From Agarilytica sp033852175 (GTDB lineage Bacteria; Pseudomonadota; Gammaproteobacteria; Pseudomonadales; Cellvibrionaceae), in NCBI GenBank assembly GCA_033852175.1, contig JAWSUY010000001.1, positions 434,001 to 498,000 on the forward strand: a DNA stretch of 64,000 bases, written 5' to 3'. Position numbers and translations under genes: made by a program. The notes beneath the pieces were generated by a model. That model was not told the DNA's origin and did no database searches. It worked only from the letters and a program-made list of their open reading frames with translations. Numbering within the stretch: position 1 is the first letter of the stretch; each line of letters opens with the position of its first letter. Below are positions 16,809-25,726 of the stretch, piece after piece.

Positions 16809-18059
16809 ATGCAAGCAACACCATTAACACTTGAAAACGTAGAATTAAACGCTGTGGCAGATGCCCACGGCACACCCTGCTACGTCTACAGCAAGGCCGC
16901 CATTGTCGAGGCTTATCAGTCCTATACTCAGGCCCTTGGCGACCATCCCGGTAAAATTTGTTACGCCGTAAAAGCTAACTCCAACCTTGCCATACTGCAA
17001 TTACTCGCCAACATCGGCTCCCACTTTGACATTGTTTCTATGGGCGAACTTGAACGTGTTCTCCGTGCTGGTGGAGCACCTGAAAACATTATTTATTCCG
17101 GTGTCGGCAAAACCCGAGGAGAGATGCACTACGCATTAAAAGTCGGCATCGCAGCCTTCAACGTCGAATCAGAAGCAGAGTTGCACCAACTTTCAGAAGT
17201 GGCCAGTGAAGGCGGTTTTACAGCTGACATTTCACTGCGTGTAAACCCAGACGTCGACGCAAAAACACACCCTTATATTTCTACCGGCCTCAAAGAAAAC
17301 AAGTTTGGTGTTGGCATTAAAGAAGCGCCCTCGATCTACGCAAAAGCAACGTCATTACCCGGTATTAATATTGTCGGTGTGGATTGCCATATTGGCTCAC
17401 AACTGACCGACGCCTCTCCGTTTTTAGACGCACTGGATAGAATGCTCGCGCTTATCGATGAACTCAGCGAAGCCGGTATCACCATCAAACATCTCGACCT
17501 AGGCGGCGGACTCGGCGTGACCTATCGCGATGAAGTCCCGCCTAAAGTGTCGGACTACCTCGATGCCGTCAAAGAACGTCTTGGTGACCGCGACTTGCTG
17601 CTAATGTTTGAACCAGGCCGATCTATTGTCGCCAATGCAGGTGTACTGCTCACCGAAGTGCTTTACCTCAAGCCCGGCGACCACAAAAACTTCGCCATCA
17701 TCGACGCTGCGATGAACGATAACTTGCGTCCCTCACTTTACCAAGCGTGGCAAAACCTCTTACCGTTGAACCCCGCTAAATCCGATGTCGAAATAAAGAC
17801 CTGGGATGTTGTTGGCCCCATTTGCGAGACCGGCGACTTTTTAGCCAAAGATAGAGACATGGCCCTTACAGCAGGCGATCGCTTGGCATTAATGTCCAGC
17901 GGTGCTTACGGATTTGTTATGTCCTCCAATTACAATACGCGTGGACGCGCACCGGAAATATTAGTCGACGGCGATCAATTCCATGTTATCCGCGAACGTG
18001 AAAGCTTTGACGATATGATCCGAGGTGAACACCTACTTTCTAGCGAAGAGGCCAAATAA
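16809..18059 (+). CDS. lysA: Diaminopimelate decarboxylase
   Basis: This 416-residue PLP enzyme of the alanine-racemase fold has the PLP lysine in CYAVKANSN (near residue 54), the HIGSQ motif, the glycine loop DLGGGLGV, EPGRSIV, and the catalytic CETGD near the C-terminus. It converts meso-diaminopimelate to lysine, the final step of lysine synthesis. It sits between lptM and dapF, three nt before the dapF start, the standard gammaproteobacterial order. Length and motifs are complete. Confidence 0.97.
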   Translation: MQATPLTLENVELNAVADAHGTPCYVYSKAAIVEAYQSYTQALGDHPGKICYAVKANSNLAILQLLANIGSHFDIVSMGELERVLRAGGAPENIIYSGVGKTRGEMHYALKVGIAAFNVESEAELHQLSEVASEGGFTADISLRVNPDVDAKTHPYISTGLKENKFGVGIKEAPSIYAKATSLPGINIVGVDCHIGSQLTDASPFLDALDRMLALIDELSEAGITIKHLDLGGGLGVTYRDEVPPKVSDYLDAVKERLGDRDLLLMFEPGRSIVANAGVLLTEVLYLKPGDHKNFAIIDAAMNDNLRPSLYQAWQNLLPLNPAKSDVEIKTWDVVGPICETGDFLAKDRDMALTAGDRLALMSSGAYGFVMSSNYNTRGRAPEILVDGDQFHVIRERESFDDMIRGEHLLSSEEAK

Positions 18060-18062
18060 CCC

Positions 18063-18896
18063 GTGCGCCTTCGATTTACTAAAATGCACGGCGCAGGCAA
18101 TGACTTTGTCATGCTCGACGGCATCTCACAGAAACTGCCGTTTTTATCGACCGAAAAAATACAAAAATTGGCAGACCGTAACTTTGGCGTAGGCTGCGAT
18201 CAGTTACTTGTAGTCGAGCCCCCCAAAACCCGTGAAGCCGATTTTCGCTATCGTATCTATAACCAAGACGGTGCCGAAGTGGAAAACTGTGGCAACGGCG
18301 CGCGCTGCTTTGCTCTTTTTGTACGGCAACGTGGTTTGACCACTAAAAATACGATACGCGTGGAAACCGCTAACGGGATTCTGACACTTTGCGTCGACGA
18401 AAATAATCAAATCACTGTCGATATGGGGCCACCCATATTAGCTCCCTCCCTGGTGCCCTTCACCGCTGAAGCAGAAAATGCGGTGTACACCATTACGGCT
18501 GGTGATCGAGAATTTGAAATATCGGCCGTATCAATGGGCAATCCCCACTCGGTAACATTGGTCGACAACACCGCATCATTTCCCGTTCTAGAATACGGCC
18601 CACTCATCGAAGGCCATACGCAATTTCCCAACCGCGTAAATGCGGGCTTTATGCAGATACTCTCCAGAACAGAAGTCAATCTGCGCGTATACGAGCGCGG
18701 AGTTGGCGAAACACTGGCTTGCGGAACCGGCGCTTGTGCTGCAATTGTAGCGGGCCGTTTACGCGATTTATTAGATGAGCATGTTACGGTTCACCTTCCC
18801 GGTGGGACACTTTCGCTATCATGGGCCGGTGATGACAAGCCTGTTATGATGAGCGGACCCGCGACGACTGTATTTCAAGGCCAGATCAAATTATGA
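18063..18896 (+). CDS. dapF: Diaminopimelate epimerase
   Basis: This 277-residue enzyme carries both catalytic cysteines in their standard contexts: ENCGNGARC near residue 75 and ACGTGACA near residue 219. It epimerises LL- to meso-diaminopimelate for peptidoglycan and lysine. The start is GTG at 18063 (MRLRFTKMHGAGNDFVMLDG), three nt after the lysA stop, which implies translational coupling. Its stop overlaps the next start by ATGA. Confidence 0.97.
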   Translation: MRLRFTKMHGAGNDFVMLDGISQKLPFLSTEKIQKLADRNFGVGCDQLLVVEPPKTREADFRYRIYNQDGAEVENCGNGARCFALFVRQRGLTTKNTIRVETANGILTLCVDENNQITVDMGPPILAPSLVPFTAEAENAVYTITAGDREFEISAVSMGNPHSVTLVDNTASFPVLEYGPLIEGHTQFPNRVNAGFMQILSRTEVNLRVYERGVGETLACGTGACAAIVAGRLRDLLDEHVTVHLPGGTLSLSWAGDDKPVMMSGPATTVFQGQIKL

Positions 18897-19576
18897 CCGA
18901 CTCAATCTCGAAAAATAATCACCCGATTTCAGCAGAAGAAGTTGCACACTACCTGAAAGAAAATACGGATTTTTTTTCGCAGCACCACGATTTACTCGCC
19001 GAGCTCGAACTGCCCCATAACAGCGGAACGGCTATATCATTGGTTGAAAAACAAGTATCGATATTACGTGATCGCAACATCGATATGCGTCAGCGTTTAA
19101 GCAGCCTGCTCGAAAACGCCCGCGAAAATGACATCATTTTTGATAAAACAAAACGCTTAGTGCTCGCTCTATTGGAATGCAACAGCCTTTCCAGTGTAAT
19201 AGAAGCGCTCTACCACAGCTTCGACAAAGAATTCGGCATTCACTACACACGTATTGTTTTGTTTGGCAGCAACGGCGTGGATGCTGGCCCCGCTCGCATC
19301 GAATCGATTAACACCGCAAAGACATCTATTGGTAGACACCTTAAAGCCATCAAAGCCGTGAGCGGCGGTATCGATGTTAAAGAAATCGAATACCTTTTTG
19401 ATGACGACGCGCCCAACATCGGCTCATCGGCCTTGACCGTACTTTCTCACGGCAACCTTATTGGCGTATTGGCCATTGGCAACCAAGACCCGACCTACTA
19501 TAGATCCAGTATGGGAACATTATTTCTCGCTTATATTGGGGAAGTGCTAAACCGAGTACTGCCTAAGTTTTTGTAA
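18893..19576 (+). CDS. DUF484 family protein
   Basis: This 227-residue protein starts at an ATG overlapping the dapF stop (ATGA). The N-terminal stretch (AEEVAHYLKENTDFFSQHHD) followed by a GAF-like domain and an ending GEVLNRVLPKFL is typical of DUF484 proteins, encoded after dapF in most gammaproteobacteria. In many relatives the next gene is xerC; here it is absent and an interrupted small reading frame follows instead. DUF484 function is unknown; the GAF-like fold suggests a ligand or protein partner. The call is confident at family level. Confidence 0.88.
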   Translation: MTDSISKNNHPISAEEVAHYLKENTDFFSQHHDLLAELELPHNSGTAISLVEKQVSILRDRNIDMRQRLSSLLENARENDIIFDKTKRLVLALLECNSLSSVIEALYHSFDKEFGIHYTRIVLFGSNGVDAGPARIESINTAKTSIGRHLKAIKAVSGGIDVKEIEYLFDDDAPNIGSSALTVLSHGNLIGVLAIGNQDPTYYRSSMGTLFLAYIGEVLNRVLPKFL

Positions 19577-19657
19577 ATATTGACTGAAATTTAAAATAAA
19601 TCGGTAAAACGATAGAAAAAAGCAAACGAGAACAATAGAAAAAGAAGGAAAGTCAGA

Positions 19658-19843
19658 ATGGCTTACACAATCGCCATTATCTGGATTGCCAGCAACCTGT
19701 TATGCGCACCCATTATGATGAAGAAAGGAATTAACGTTGGTTTTACCTAGCAACTAATCGGCTCAATCTTCGGCCCGCTCGCCAAACCATTCGTTGCTAT
19801 CTACACGCTCAACCACAGAGCAACAAAAACGCACGCAAAATAG
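19658..19843 (+). pseudogene. Small membrane-protein frame interrupted by an in-frame TAG
   Basis: Starting at the ATG 19658 (preceded by AGAAGGAA), the frame reads MAYTIAIIWIASNLLCAPIM plus KKGINVGFT, then TAG (19748-19750), and continues without shift through QLIGSIFGPLAKPFVAIYTL to a second TAG at 19841. The two halves together look like a single 60-residue, two-helix membrane protein, with the amber codon replacing one residue in the loop. This may be a decayed gene, a base-call error, or a readthrough case. It sits where xerC is commonly found. I do not recognise the family. Confidence 0.5.
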
Positions 19844-19919
19844 AAATAGTTTAATCAGTGTTAGATAAAAGATAAAAACGGTGTAGAGAATACAACCACT
19901 ACACCGCAGTTTAAAAAAC

Positions 19920-20258
19920 CTATACCGCCTCTGAGCCAGTTTCGCCTGTACGAATTCTGATTATTTGCTCACAGTGGGTAATAAAAATTTTCCCATCCCC
20001 AATTTTCCCTGTCTGCGCCGTACGAAGAATCGCTTCCACAACCGTATCCACATCATCATCATCTAGCACCAACTCTATTTTCACCTTGGGTAGAAAATCC
20101 ACCACATACTCAGCACCACGATAAAGTTCGGTGTGGCCTTTTTGACGGCCAAAGCCTTTCACCTCGGTGGTTGTCATGCCCTGAACACCAACCTCAGAAA
20201 GCGCTTTACGAACATCATCAAGTTTGAATGGTTTAACAATCGCGGTAATCAATTTCAT
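19920..20258 (-). CDS. glnB: PII nitrogen regulatory protein (second copy)
   Basis: This 112-residue protein begins MKLITAIVKPFKLDDVRKAL. The T-loop GHTELYRGAEYVVDFLP retains the uridylylated tyrosine (Y51 region), and the C-terminus has GDGKIFI and IRTGETG. PII trimers sense 2-oxoglutarate and ATP/ADP and control GlnE, NtrB and AmtB. The start chosen is the ATG at 20258, four codons inside the longest frame, because the family begins there. It lies downstream of amtB beyond a terminator, so it has its own promoter. GlnB versus GlnK cannot be decided from sequence alone; the insertion VLDDDDVDTV is more acidic than in the copy upstream of amtB. Confidence 0.9.
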   Translation of the reverse strand: MKLITAIVKPFKLDDVRKALSEVGVQGMTTTEVKGFGRQKGHTELYRGAEYVVDFLPKVKIELVLDDDDVDTVVEAILRTAQTGKIGDGKIFITHCEQIIRIRTGETGSEAV

Positions 20259-20596
20259 AGTGTGACACACCCTAAAATACGGTAACCCAGAACTATTTCC
20301 AGCCCAGCCAGGTTTTATAATTGTTTGATCCTGCCTCTACGACATTGAAAACCACTCATAAAACGAAGTGACTGGAAGTGCCTGCAAAGCCCGAGTAAAA
20401 AATGATAAGCCGTGCTATAACAGGGCAAAGCATCACGTTAGCCATGTGTTTTCAATATGCCGATATAGTTAATTTACACCCTAAATCTTAGAAATACAAA
20501 GGCGTGAAAAAACGGGGCAGGGATGGAGGACGGGAAACGAGGGAACGGGAAACAGGGGATCGTAGCCGGGAAATGGGAAAGAAAAGCTTTAGACAT
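20259..20596. other. Gap with purine-rich simple repeat
   Basis: No gene is seen. 20518-20582 is a purine-rich tract built from variants of GGGAAACG, GGGAACGGGAAACAGGGG and similar, resembling simple tracts near 23.70, 25.73 and 27.98 kb. The remainder is the upstream region of the PII gene; a sigma-54 site was sought but not found convincingly. Confidence 0.5.
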
Positions 20597-20629
20597 AAAA
20601 AAGCCGGAGCGGTGAAGCTCCGGCTTTTA
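20597..20629 (-). terminator. Intrinsic terminator after amtB
   Basis: Arms AAAGCCGGAGC and GCTCCGGCTTT are perfectly complementary around a short GGTGAA loop, with a run of six T on the minus strand. It ends amtB and separates it from the second PII gene. Confidence 0.9.
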
Positions 20630-20649
20630 CTTACTGGTTAACTACTCGC

Positions 20650-21900
20650 TTATTTAGAAGCGTTAGTGAACTCAGGGTATGCTTCCATTCCACATTCAGA
20701 AATGTCCACACCGTCAAACTCTTCTTCTTCGCTAACGCGAATACCCATAGCAAATTTGATTGCTATCCAAGTCACTAGACTCGTGGCAAAGACCCAACCG
20801 AAAATGACCAAAGCACCTAGAATTTGCATACCATAACTAGCGTCACTATTCGTTAAAGGAACCACCAAGAGGCCAAACAACCCTACAACACCATGGACAG
20901 AGATAGCGCCAACAGGATCATCAACTTTTAACTTATCAAGACCAATAATAGAGAATACTACGATAACACCGCCAAACAACCCGATTAGAGTTGCAATTAA
21001 AGGGGTCGGCGTGTCTGGACCTGCAGTGATAGCAACAAGGCCCGCCAATGCTCCATTCAACGCCATAGTCAGATCAGCTTTGCCAAACAATATACGCGCA
21101 ATGACTATAGCACCAATCAGACCACCAGCAGCTGCTGCATTTGTATTTAAGAAGATGTTTGCAACTGCATTTGCGTCAGACATGGTAGAAACAACTAACT
21201 GAGATCCGCCGTTGAAGCCAAACCAGCCCATCCACAGAATAAAAGTTCCTAAGGTAGCTAAAGGCAAGTTCGAACCAGGAATAGCATTAACTTCACCATT
21301 CTCACCATACTTACCTTTCCGAGCCCCAAGAACCAAGACTCCAGCTAAAGCCGCAGCAGCACCAGCCATATGAACAATGCCAGATCCTGCAAAATCTTGA
21401 AAATCGATTGCGCCTTCAGCCGACTGGCCTTTAATTTGGAAGTCTCCAAATATAGCCTGCCCACCCCAAGTCCACGCACCTTCCATAGGATAGATGAAAC
21501 CGGTCATCACAACAGCGAAAGCCAAGAAAGCCCATAGTTTCATTCGCTCAGCTACTGCTCCAGAAACAATCGACATCGCAGTGGCAACAAATACAACCTG
21601 AAAGAAGAAATCAGCTGCATTTGAGTAATCCAAGCCCGCTTTAGCTTCCGCCATATTTCCCAAGAAGAAACCAAATCCATTACCGCTATACATAAGCTCG
21701 TAACCACAAGCCATAAACATGGTGCACGCAATCGCAAATAGAGCGATGTTCTTGGTTAAAATTTCCGTGGTATTTTTGGCGCGAACTAAACCCGCCTCTA
21801 GCATGGCAAATCCCGCCGCCATCCACATTACAAGTGCCCCTGACACCAAGAAATAAAAGGTGTCTAACGCATACTTCAGCTCGAAAATAGAATTTTCCAT
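20650..21900 (-). CDS. amtB: Ammonium transporter
   Basis: This 416-residue protein has about eleven membrane helices and no separate signal peptide. The twin pore histidines are visible at H177 (DFAGSGIVHMAG) and H336 (GAISVHGVVG). AmtB conducts ammonium across the inner membrane and is gated by a PII protein. Here glnK lies 50 nt upstream in the same direction, giving the usual glnK-amtB unit. The C-terminal tail (EEEEFDGVDISECGMEAYPE) is the conserved cytoplasmic region that contacts GlnK. Start ATG at 21900. Confidence 0.96.
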   Translation of the reverse strand: MENSIFELKYALDTFYFLVSGALVMWMAAGFAMLEAGLVRAKNTTEILTKNIALFAIACTMFMACGYELMYSGNGFGFFLGNMAEAKAGLDYSNAADFFFQVVFVATAMSIVSGAVAERMKLWAFLAFAVVMTGFIYPMEGAWTWGGQAIFGDFQIKGQSAEGAIDFQDFAGSGIVHMAGAAAALAGVLVLGARKGKYGENGEVNAIPGSNLPLATLGTFILWMGWFGFNGGSQLVVSTMSDANAVANIFLNTNAAAAGGLIGAIVIARILFGKADLTMALNGALAGLVAITAGPDTPTPLIATLIGLFGGVIVVFSIIGLDKLKVDDPVGAISVHGVVGLFGLLVVPLTNSDASYGMQILGALVIFGWVFATSLVTWIAIKFAMGIRVSEEEEFDGVDISECGMEAYPEFTNASK

Positions 21901-21950
21901 AGCCGTTCTCCAAGGTTGATATTGCTTATTATTCTGTTAAAAGATCTTTA

Positions 21951-22289
21951 TTAAAGAGCTTCTTCGCCGGACTCGCCTGTACGAATTCGGATCACCTGCT
22001 CTAAAGCAGAAACAAAGATTTTTCCATCCCCAATTTTGCCACTGTGTGCTGCTTTAGTAACAGCTTCAACAACGGAATCTACCTGATTGTCAGCGACAGC
22101 AACTTCCAATTTGGTCTTAGGAAGAAAATCGACAACGTATTCTGCGCCTCGATAAAGCTCAGTGTGTCCTTTTTGCCGCCCAAAGCCTTTGACCTCGGTA
22201 ACGGTTATCCCTTGAACACCTATATCAGAAAGCGCTTCACGAACAGCATCTAATTTAAAAGGCTTAATTACAGCAGTGATTAATTTCAT
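21951..22289 (-). CDS. glnK: PII nitrogen regulatory protein GlnK
   Basis: This 112-residue PII protein (MKLITAVIKPFKLDAVREAL) has an intact T-loop GHTELYRGAEYVVDFLP and the C-terminal GDGKIFVSALEQVIRIRTGE. The position directly before amtB supports the GlnK name: under nitrogen excess it would plug AmtB. It differs from the second copy in the segment AVADNQVDSV. The gap to amtB is 50 nt, so they are almost certainly co-transcribed. Confidence 0.94.
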   Translation of the reverse strand: MKLITAVIKPFKLDAVREALSDIGVQGITVTEVKGFGRQKGHTELYRGAEYVVDFLPKTKLEVAVADNQVDSVVEAVTKAAHSGKIGDGKIFVSALEQVIRIRTGESGEEAL

Positions 22290-22391
22290 TGGACTGCGTC
22301 CTCTTTTTTATAAAACGTGACATTGACAAGCAACGCACTTTAGTCGAAAAAGAAGCGATAAGAAACACTCACCGCTTCCGCATGATCTAAA

Positions 22392-23033
22392 TTAAAGGCT
22401 GAAAGATTTGCTGAGATCTAAAATCATGTAACCGTCAGTATCTACATCACCTTGGAACTTCTTGCCAAGAGTAACGCTTGCATCAATACCAGCAACAATT
22501 TCGCCGCTAAACGAAACTTCTACCCATTCATAATCAGCATCATCTATATCGTCATACTCAAAATGGCCAACAGTTCCAGCAAAAGCGCCCTGCTCATAAC
22601 TTAGAGAAAGAACGGTGTAACCCTCGCCATCAGCGCCATCATCTTCATCAGAACCGAAGACAAGCTCAGCACCAAAACCAGCCACACCAAATGAGCCGTA
22701 TACTTCGTGCTCGTAGTCTCCGGTATAAGTGTATTGGTAGTTGGTATAACCAACACCCCAAGTAACACTGCCAGCTTCAGCGCCATAACCTAGGTACCAA
22801 TCATTTTCTAGGCCGTCGTTGCCCCCAGTAGCATCATCAATCGCCCAAATACCAGCGAAGAAGCCACCAGCTTCATAGTCGATGCCGCCATAAACGCCGC
22901 CATCACCCAAATTGCTACCACGGAAATAATAATCAGATACAAAACCTACGTTTGCTGAAACATCAGCGTAAGATGGCATTGCTGCTGCCAAAGATAAGGT
23001 AGCCCCTGTAACTAACATTGCTAATTTTTTCAT
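22392..23033 (-). CDS. TorF-family putative outer-membrane porin
   Basis: This 213-residue exported protein has a clean signal peptide (MKKLAMLVTGATLSLAAAMPSYA) and a mature part made of alternating aromatic beta strands (NVGFVSDYYFRGSNLGDGGV, YGGIDYEAGGFFAGIWA). It ends with an aromatic-poor but beta-like SLSKSFSL. The SDYYFRG motif is typical of TorF/Gcw_chp-type porin-like proteins. It is encoded 102 nt upstream of glnK in the same direction; linkage to ammonium metabolism may suggest a role in uptake, which is inference. I chose the ATG at 23033 because GGAG lies just before it and the signal peptide begins there. Confidence 0.78.
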   Translation of the reverse strand: MKKLAMLVTGATLSLAAAMPSYADVSANVGFVSDYYFRGSNLGDGGVYGGIDYEAGGFFAGIWAIDDATGGNDGLENDWYLGYGAEAGSVTWGVGYTNYQYTYTGDYEHEVYGSFGVAGFGAELVFGSDEDDGADGEGYTVLSLSYEQGAFAGTVGHFEYDDIDDADYEWVEVSFSGEIVAGIDASVTLGKKFQGDVDTDGYMILDLSKSFSL

Positions 23034-23048
23034 TGATGCATACTCCAA

Positions 23049-23444
23049 GTTTTTTTGTAATTTTAAATTCGTTCTCTGTTCGCACTCTTCCTACCCCATG
23101 AGCGCCCCACGAGCAAAGCTGCAGATGACAAAGCATCCTTCATGCCAACAGACAGTAACAAAAAATTTATGATATTTATCAATCGCTTAGAGACAATTTA
23201 TTTTTGTGCAGTGCAAAACAATCAAATCGATACGCGCCAGATTAGTGCGTTTACACCAATATGGAGCAATTGTAAGGCACCATTTAAGCGCATTTCAACA
23301 ATAGGGGGAAACTCACAGAAATATCTGCTTTAAAGCCCTCAAGCCTTCATTTTTCACAGAAGAATGGAAACTTTAAAACCTAAAAATGTTCCAGTATCGG
23401 GCATCTCAGTTTAGAATCCCCTCCAACTTACCAAGGCCATCACC
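23049..23444. other. Divergent intergenic region porin/ubiK
   Basis: This 396-nt region lies between the minus-strand porin gene and plus-strand ubiK. It is AT-rich and presumably holds both promoters. No RNA gene or clear repeat is seen. A short apparent reading frame at 23142-23333 lacks a ribosome site and protein-like composition. Candidates for sigma-54 elements upstream of the porin did not fit the required GG-N10-GC spacing. Confidence 0.4.
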
Positions 23445-23690
23445 ATGATCGAACAACTTGCCAGCCAACTATTTCAAGACATTCGCAGCAAAGTTAGTCA
23501 GCTTGAAAATAGCAGCGGCCTCTCTTCTTCGAAGCTTAAAGCTATCGTTGAATCCAACCTACGCAAGCTTAACCTCGTCACACGGGAAGAGTTTGATGCG
23601 CAGGTTTCCGTGTTAAAACGAACCCGAGAGAAAGTTGAGCAGTTAGAAGCCCAAATTAAAGAGTTGGAAGAGCAAGTAAAAGGGGGGTAG
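23445..23690 (+). CDS. ubiK: Ubiquinone biosynthesis accessory factor UbiK (BMFP domain)
   Basis: This 81-residue protein starts MIEQLASQLFQDIRSKVSQL and ends in a heptad-rich coiled coil (VSVLKRTREKVEQLEAQIKE). Size, sequence and the position before comM match UbiK (YqiC), a membrane-associated trimer needed for efficient aerobic ubiquinone synthesis together with UbiJ. The extreme 3' end runs into a G-rich simple repeat. The start ATG is at 23445, fitting the family. Confidence 0.88.
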   Translation: MIEQLASQLFQDIRSKVSQLENSSGLSSSKLKAIVESNLRKLNLVTREEFDAQVSVLKRTREKVEQLEAQIKELEEQVKGG

Positions 23691-23856
23691 GGACGGGATA
23701 CGGGGAACTGGGGACGGGGAACTGGAGTCGGAAAAGCGGTAATTGGTAATTGGTAATTGGTAATTGGTAATTGGTAATTGGTAATTGGTAATTGGTAATT
23801 GGTAATTGGTAATTGGTAATCGGTAATCGGTAATCGGTAATCGGTAATCGGTAATC
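23691..23856. repeat. G-rich tract plus 17 tandem 7-bp repeats
   Basis: After ubiK, a tract of GGGACGGGATACGGGG-type variants (23691-23730) leads into exactly 17 heptanucleotide units: eleven GGTAATT (23738-23814) then six GGTAATC (23815-23856). It ends about 60 nt before the comM start. On the minus strand it reads as an artificial YQLPITN repeat; no gene is proposed. Unit number may vary between strains by slippage. Confidence 0.95.
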
Positions 23857-23918
23857 CATAACCCATTTCAGCTAACCACCCAAACACAAATATGGAATCA
23901 CTCAGTCAAGGAAACGAC

Positions 23919-25421
23919 ATGTCATTAGCCATCATCCACACTCGCGCCCAATTGGGTATTTCAGCTCCACCGGTCACGGTTGAAGTTCACCTTTCTAACG
24001 GTCTACCCGCATTCACAATCGTCGGCCTACCCGAAACAGCGGTAAAAGAAAGCAAAGACCGCGTGCGCAGTGCTCTATTGAACAGCCACTTCGACTTTCC
24101 CCAGCGTCGCATTACCGTCAACCTAGCGCCCGCTGACTTGCCAAAAGAGGGCGGTCGTTTCGACTTGGCCATTGCCCTCGGCATACTGGCCGCCTCCGAA
24201 CAAATACCCAAAACCAAGCTCGACAGTCATGAGTTTTTGGGTGAGCTTGCACTCTCTGGTGCAATTCGAGGCATTCGGGGTTGCATACCGGCAGCCATCG
24301 CTTGCGGGCAACACGACCGTACATTGATTTTACCCGACAAAAACCAAACCGAAGCAGCGCTATGTCGCTCAACAAAGACTTTACTGGCAAGCAACCTGCT
24401 GAATGTATGCGCTTACTTACATAATAGAATAAACCTCGAAGAACCCGAACCGACACCCGCCAAGCCTCCACGCTACAACAAGTGCCTCTCCGAGGTAAAA
24501 GGCCAACTCCAAGCCCGCAGAGCCTTGGAAATCGCCGCGACGGGCGGCCATAATATTTTGTTTTTTGGCCCACCCGGAACGGGTAAGTCTATGCTGGCCA
24601 GCCGACTCCCGAGCATATTGCCGCCACTGGAAGAAGACGAAGCGCTGGCCGTAGCAGCAGTTCGATCAATCGCCTCAGAACCCATTGGCGAACAGTGGCT
24701 GACGAGGCCGTTTCGCTCACCGCACCACACAAGTTCCGCCGTCGCCATAGTGGGCGGAGGCACACACCCAACACCTGGTGAAATTTCTCTATCTCACATG
24801 GGCGTCTTATTTTTGGACGAGCTACCCGAATTTCCTCGCCACGTACTCGAAGTCCTGCGTGAACCATTGGAGTGCGGGCAAATTTGTATTAGCCGCGCCA
24901 GCGCCCGCGTGACCTACCCCGCTAGCTTTCAACTTGTCGCAGCGATGAACCCCTGCGCCTGTGGTTTTTTTGGCGACCGTAACGGCCGCTGCAATTGCAG
25001 CCCCGCTCAGGTTAAACGCTACCGCGACAAGATATCCGGCCCGCTATTGGACCGGATTGATCTTCATGTTCAGGTCAATCCACTCCCCCTACACGATATT
25101 CAAGATACACCAGCAGGGGAAAGCAGCGAAACCGTCCGCCAGCGCGTCACCCTCAATCGGCGCCGCCAATACGAGCGACAAAAACACAGTAATGCCTTAC
25201 TCCAAGGGAAAGACCTTCATCTATATTGCGCGCTAGGGCAGAACGAAAAAACACTGCTCGCCGCCGCCATGGAAAAACTGCAACTTTCCGCGCGAGCCTA
25301 CGACCGCATCCTACGTGTAGCCCGTACCATTGCCGACATTGCGGACAGCGACGAGGTGAAGAAAAACCATCTTAGCGAAGCCCTCAGCTACCGGAATCTG
25401 GACCGAACGATTCAAACCTGA
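23919..25421 (+). CDS. comM: YifB/ComM family Mg-chelatase-like AAA+ ATPase
   Basis: This 500-residue protein begins MSLAIIHTRAQLGISAPPVT, the family N-terminus, with AAGGAA before the ATG at 23919; an in-frame ATG 27 nt upstream is less likely. It has an N-terminal Lon-like/ChlI domain, a AAA+ core with Walker A GPPGTGKSM (near 217) and Walker B VLFLDELPEF (near 300), and a C-terminal Mg-chelatase domain. ComM is a hexameric helicase promoting branch migration during natural transformation. Synteny with ubiK is typical. Full length and intact. Confidence 0.93.
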   Translation: MSLAIIHTRAQLGISAPPVTVEVHLSNGLPAFTIVGLPETAVKESKDRVRSALLNSHFDFPQRRITVNLAPADLPKEGGRFDLAIALGILAASEQIPKTKLDSHEFLGELALSGAIRGIRGCIPAAIACGQHDRTLILPDKNQTEAALCRSTKTLLASNLLNVCAYLHNRINLEEPEPTPAKPPRYNKCLSEVKGQLQARRALEIAATGGHNILFFGPPGTGKSMLASRLPSILPPLEEDEALAVAAVRSIASEPIGEQWLTRPFRSPHHTSSAVAIVGGGTHPTPGEISLSHMGVLFLDELPEFPRHVLEVLREPLECGQICISRASARVTYPASFQLVAAMNPCACGFFGDRNGRCNCSPAQVKRYRDKISGPLLDRIDLHVQVNPLPLHDIQDTPAGESSETVRQRVTLNRRRQYERQKHSNALLQGKDLHLYCALGQNEKTLLAAAMEKLQLSARAYDRILRVARTIADIADSDEVKKNHLSEALSYRNLDRTIQT

Positions 25422-25726
25422 AGCCTTGGTGAGCAACACATCGTATGCTGGCCGGTATCTGGGATCACCATAGCAATCGATACAAGACATACAACGATGG
25501 CACCGCGAAATTCACACTACGTTCGATAAAAGGCTACTCACAGCAGCGAATGCTAGGTTTACGGCGACATTGACCACCAGACGAGTCACACCATTTAATA
25601 CGGGGTCCACAGCTATATTTGATAAAAACTGGCCCCAATTTTGAACACGACAATAGCCTCAACTTTATCAACAATCACGGCACGCAATTCTGCTACTATT
25701 GCGCCCCTCAAGACCCAACACATAAA
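25422..25726. other. Gap between comM and the 14-bp repeat
   Basis: No gene is seen in these 305 bases; composition is ordinary. The rep promoter must lie here or within the adjacent repeat, but no clear hexamers stand out. Confidence 0.35.

Noticed and set aside
22290..23444. Sigma-54 promoter for glnK or the porin
   Set aside because: Possible TGG...TTGC stretches did not keep the GG-N10-GC spacing.
23498..23887. Minus-strand reading frame encoding a YQLPITN repeat
   Set aside because: It is a translation of the 7-bp tandem repeat plus the antisense of ubiK; no ribosome site or protein-like rest.
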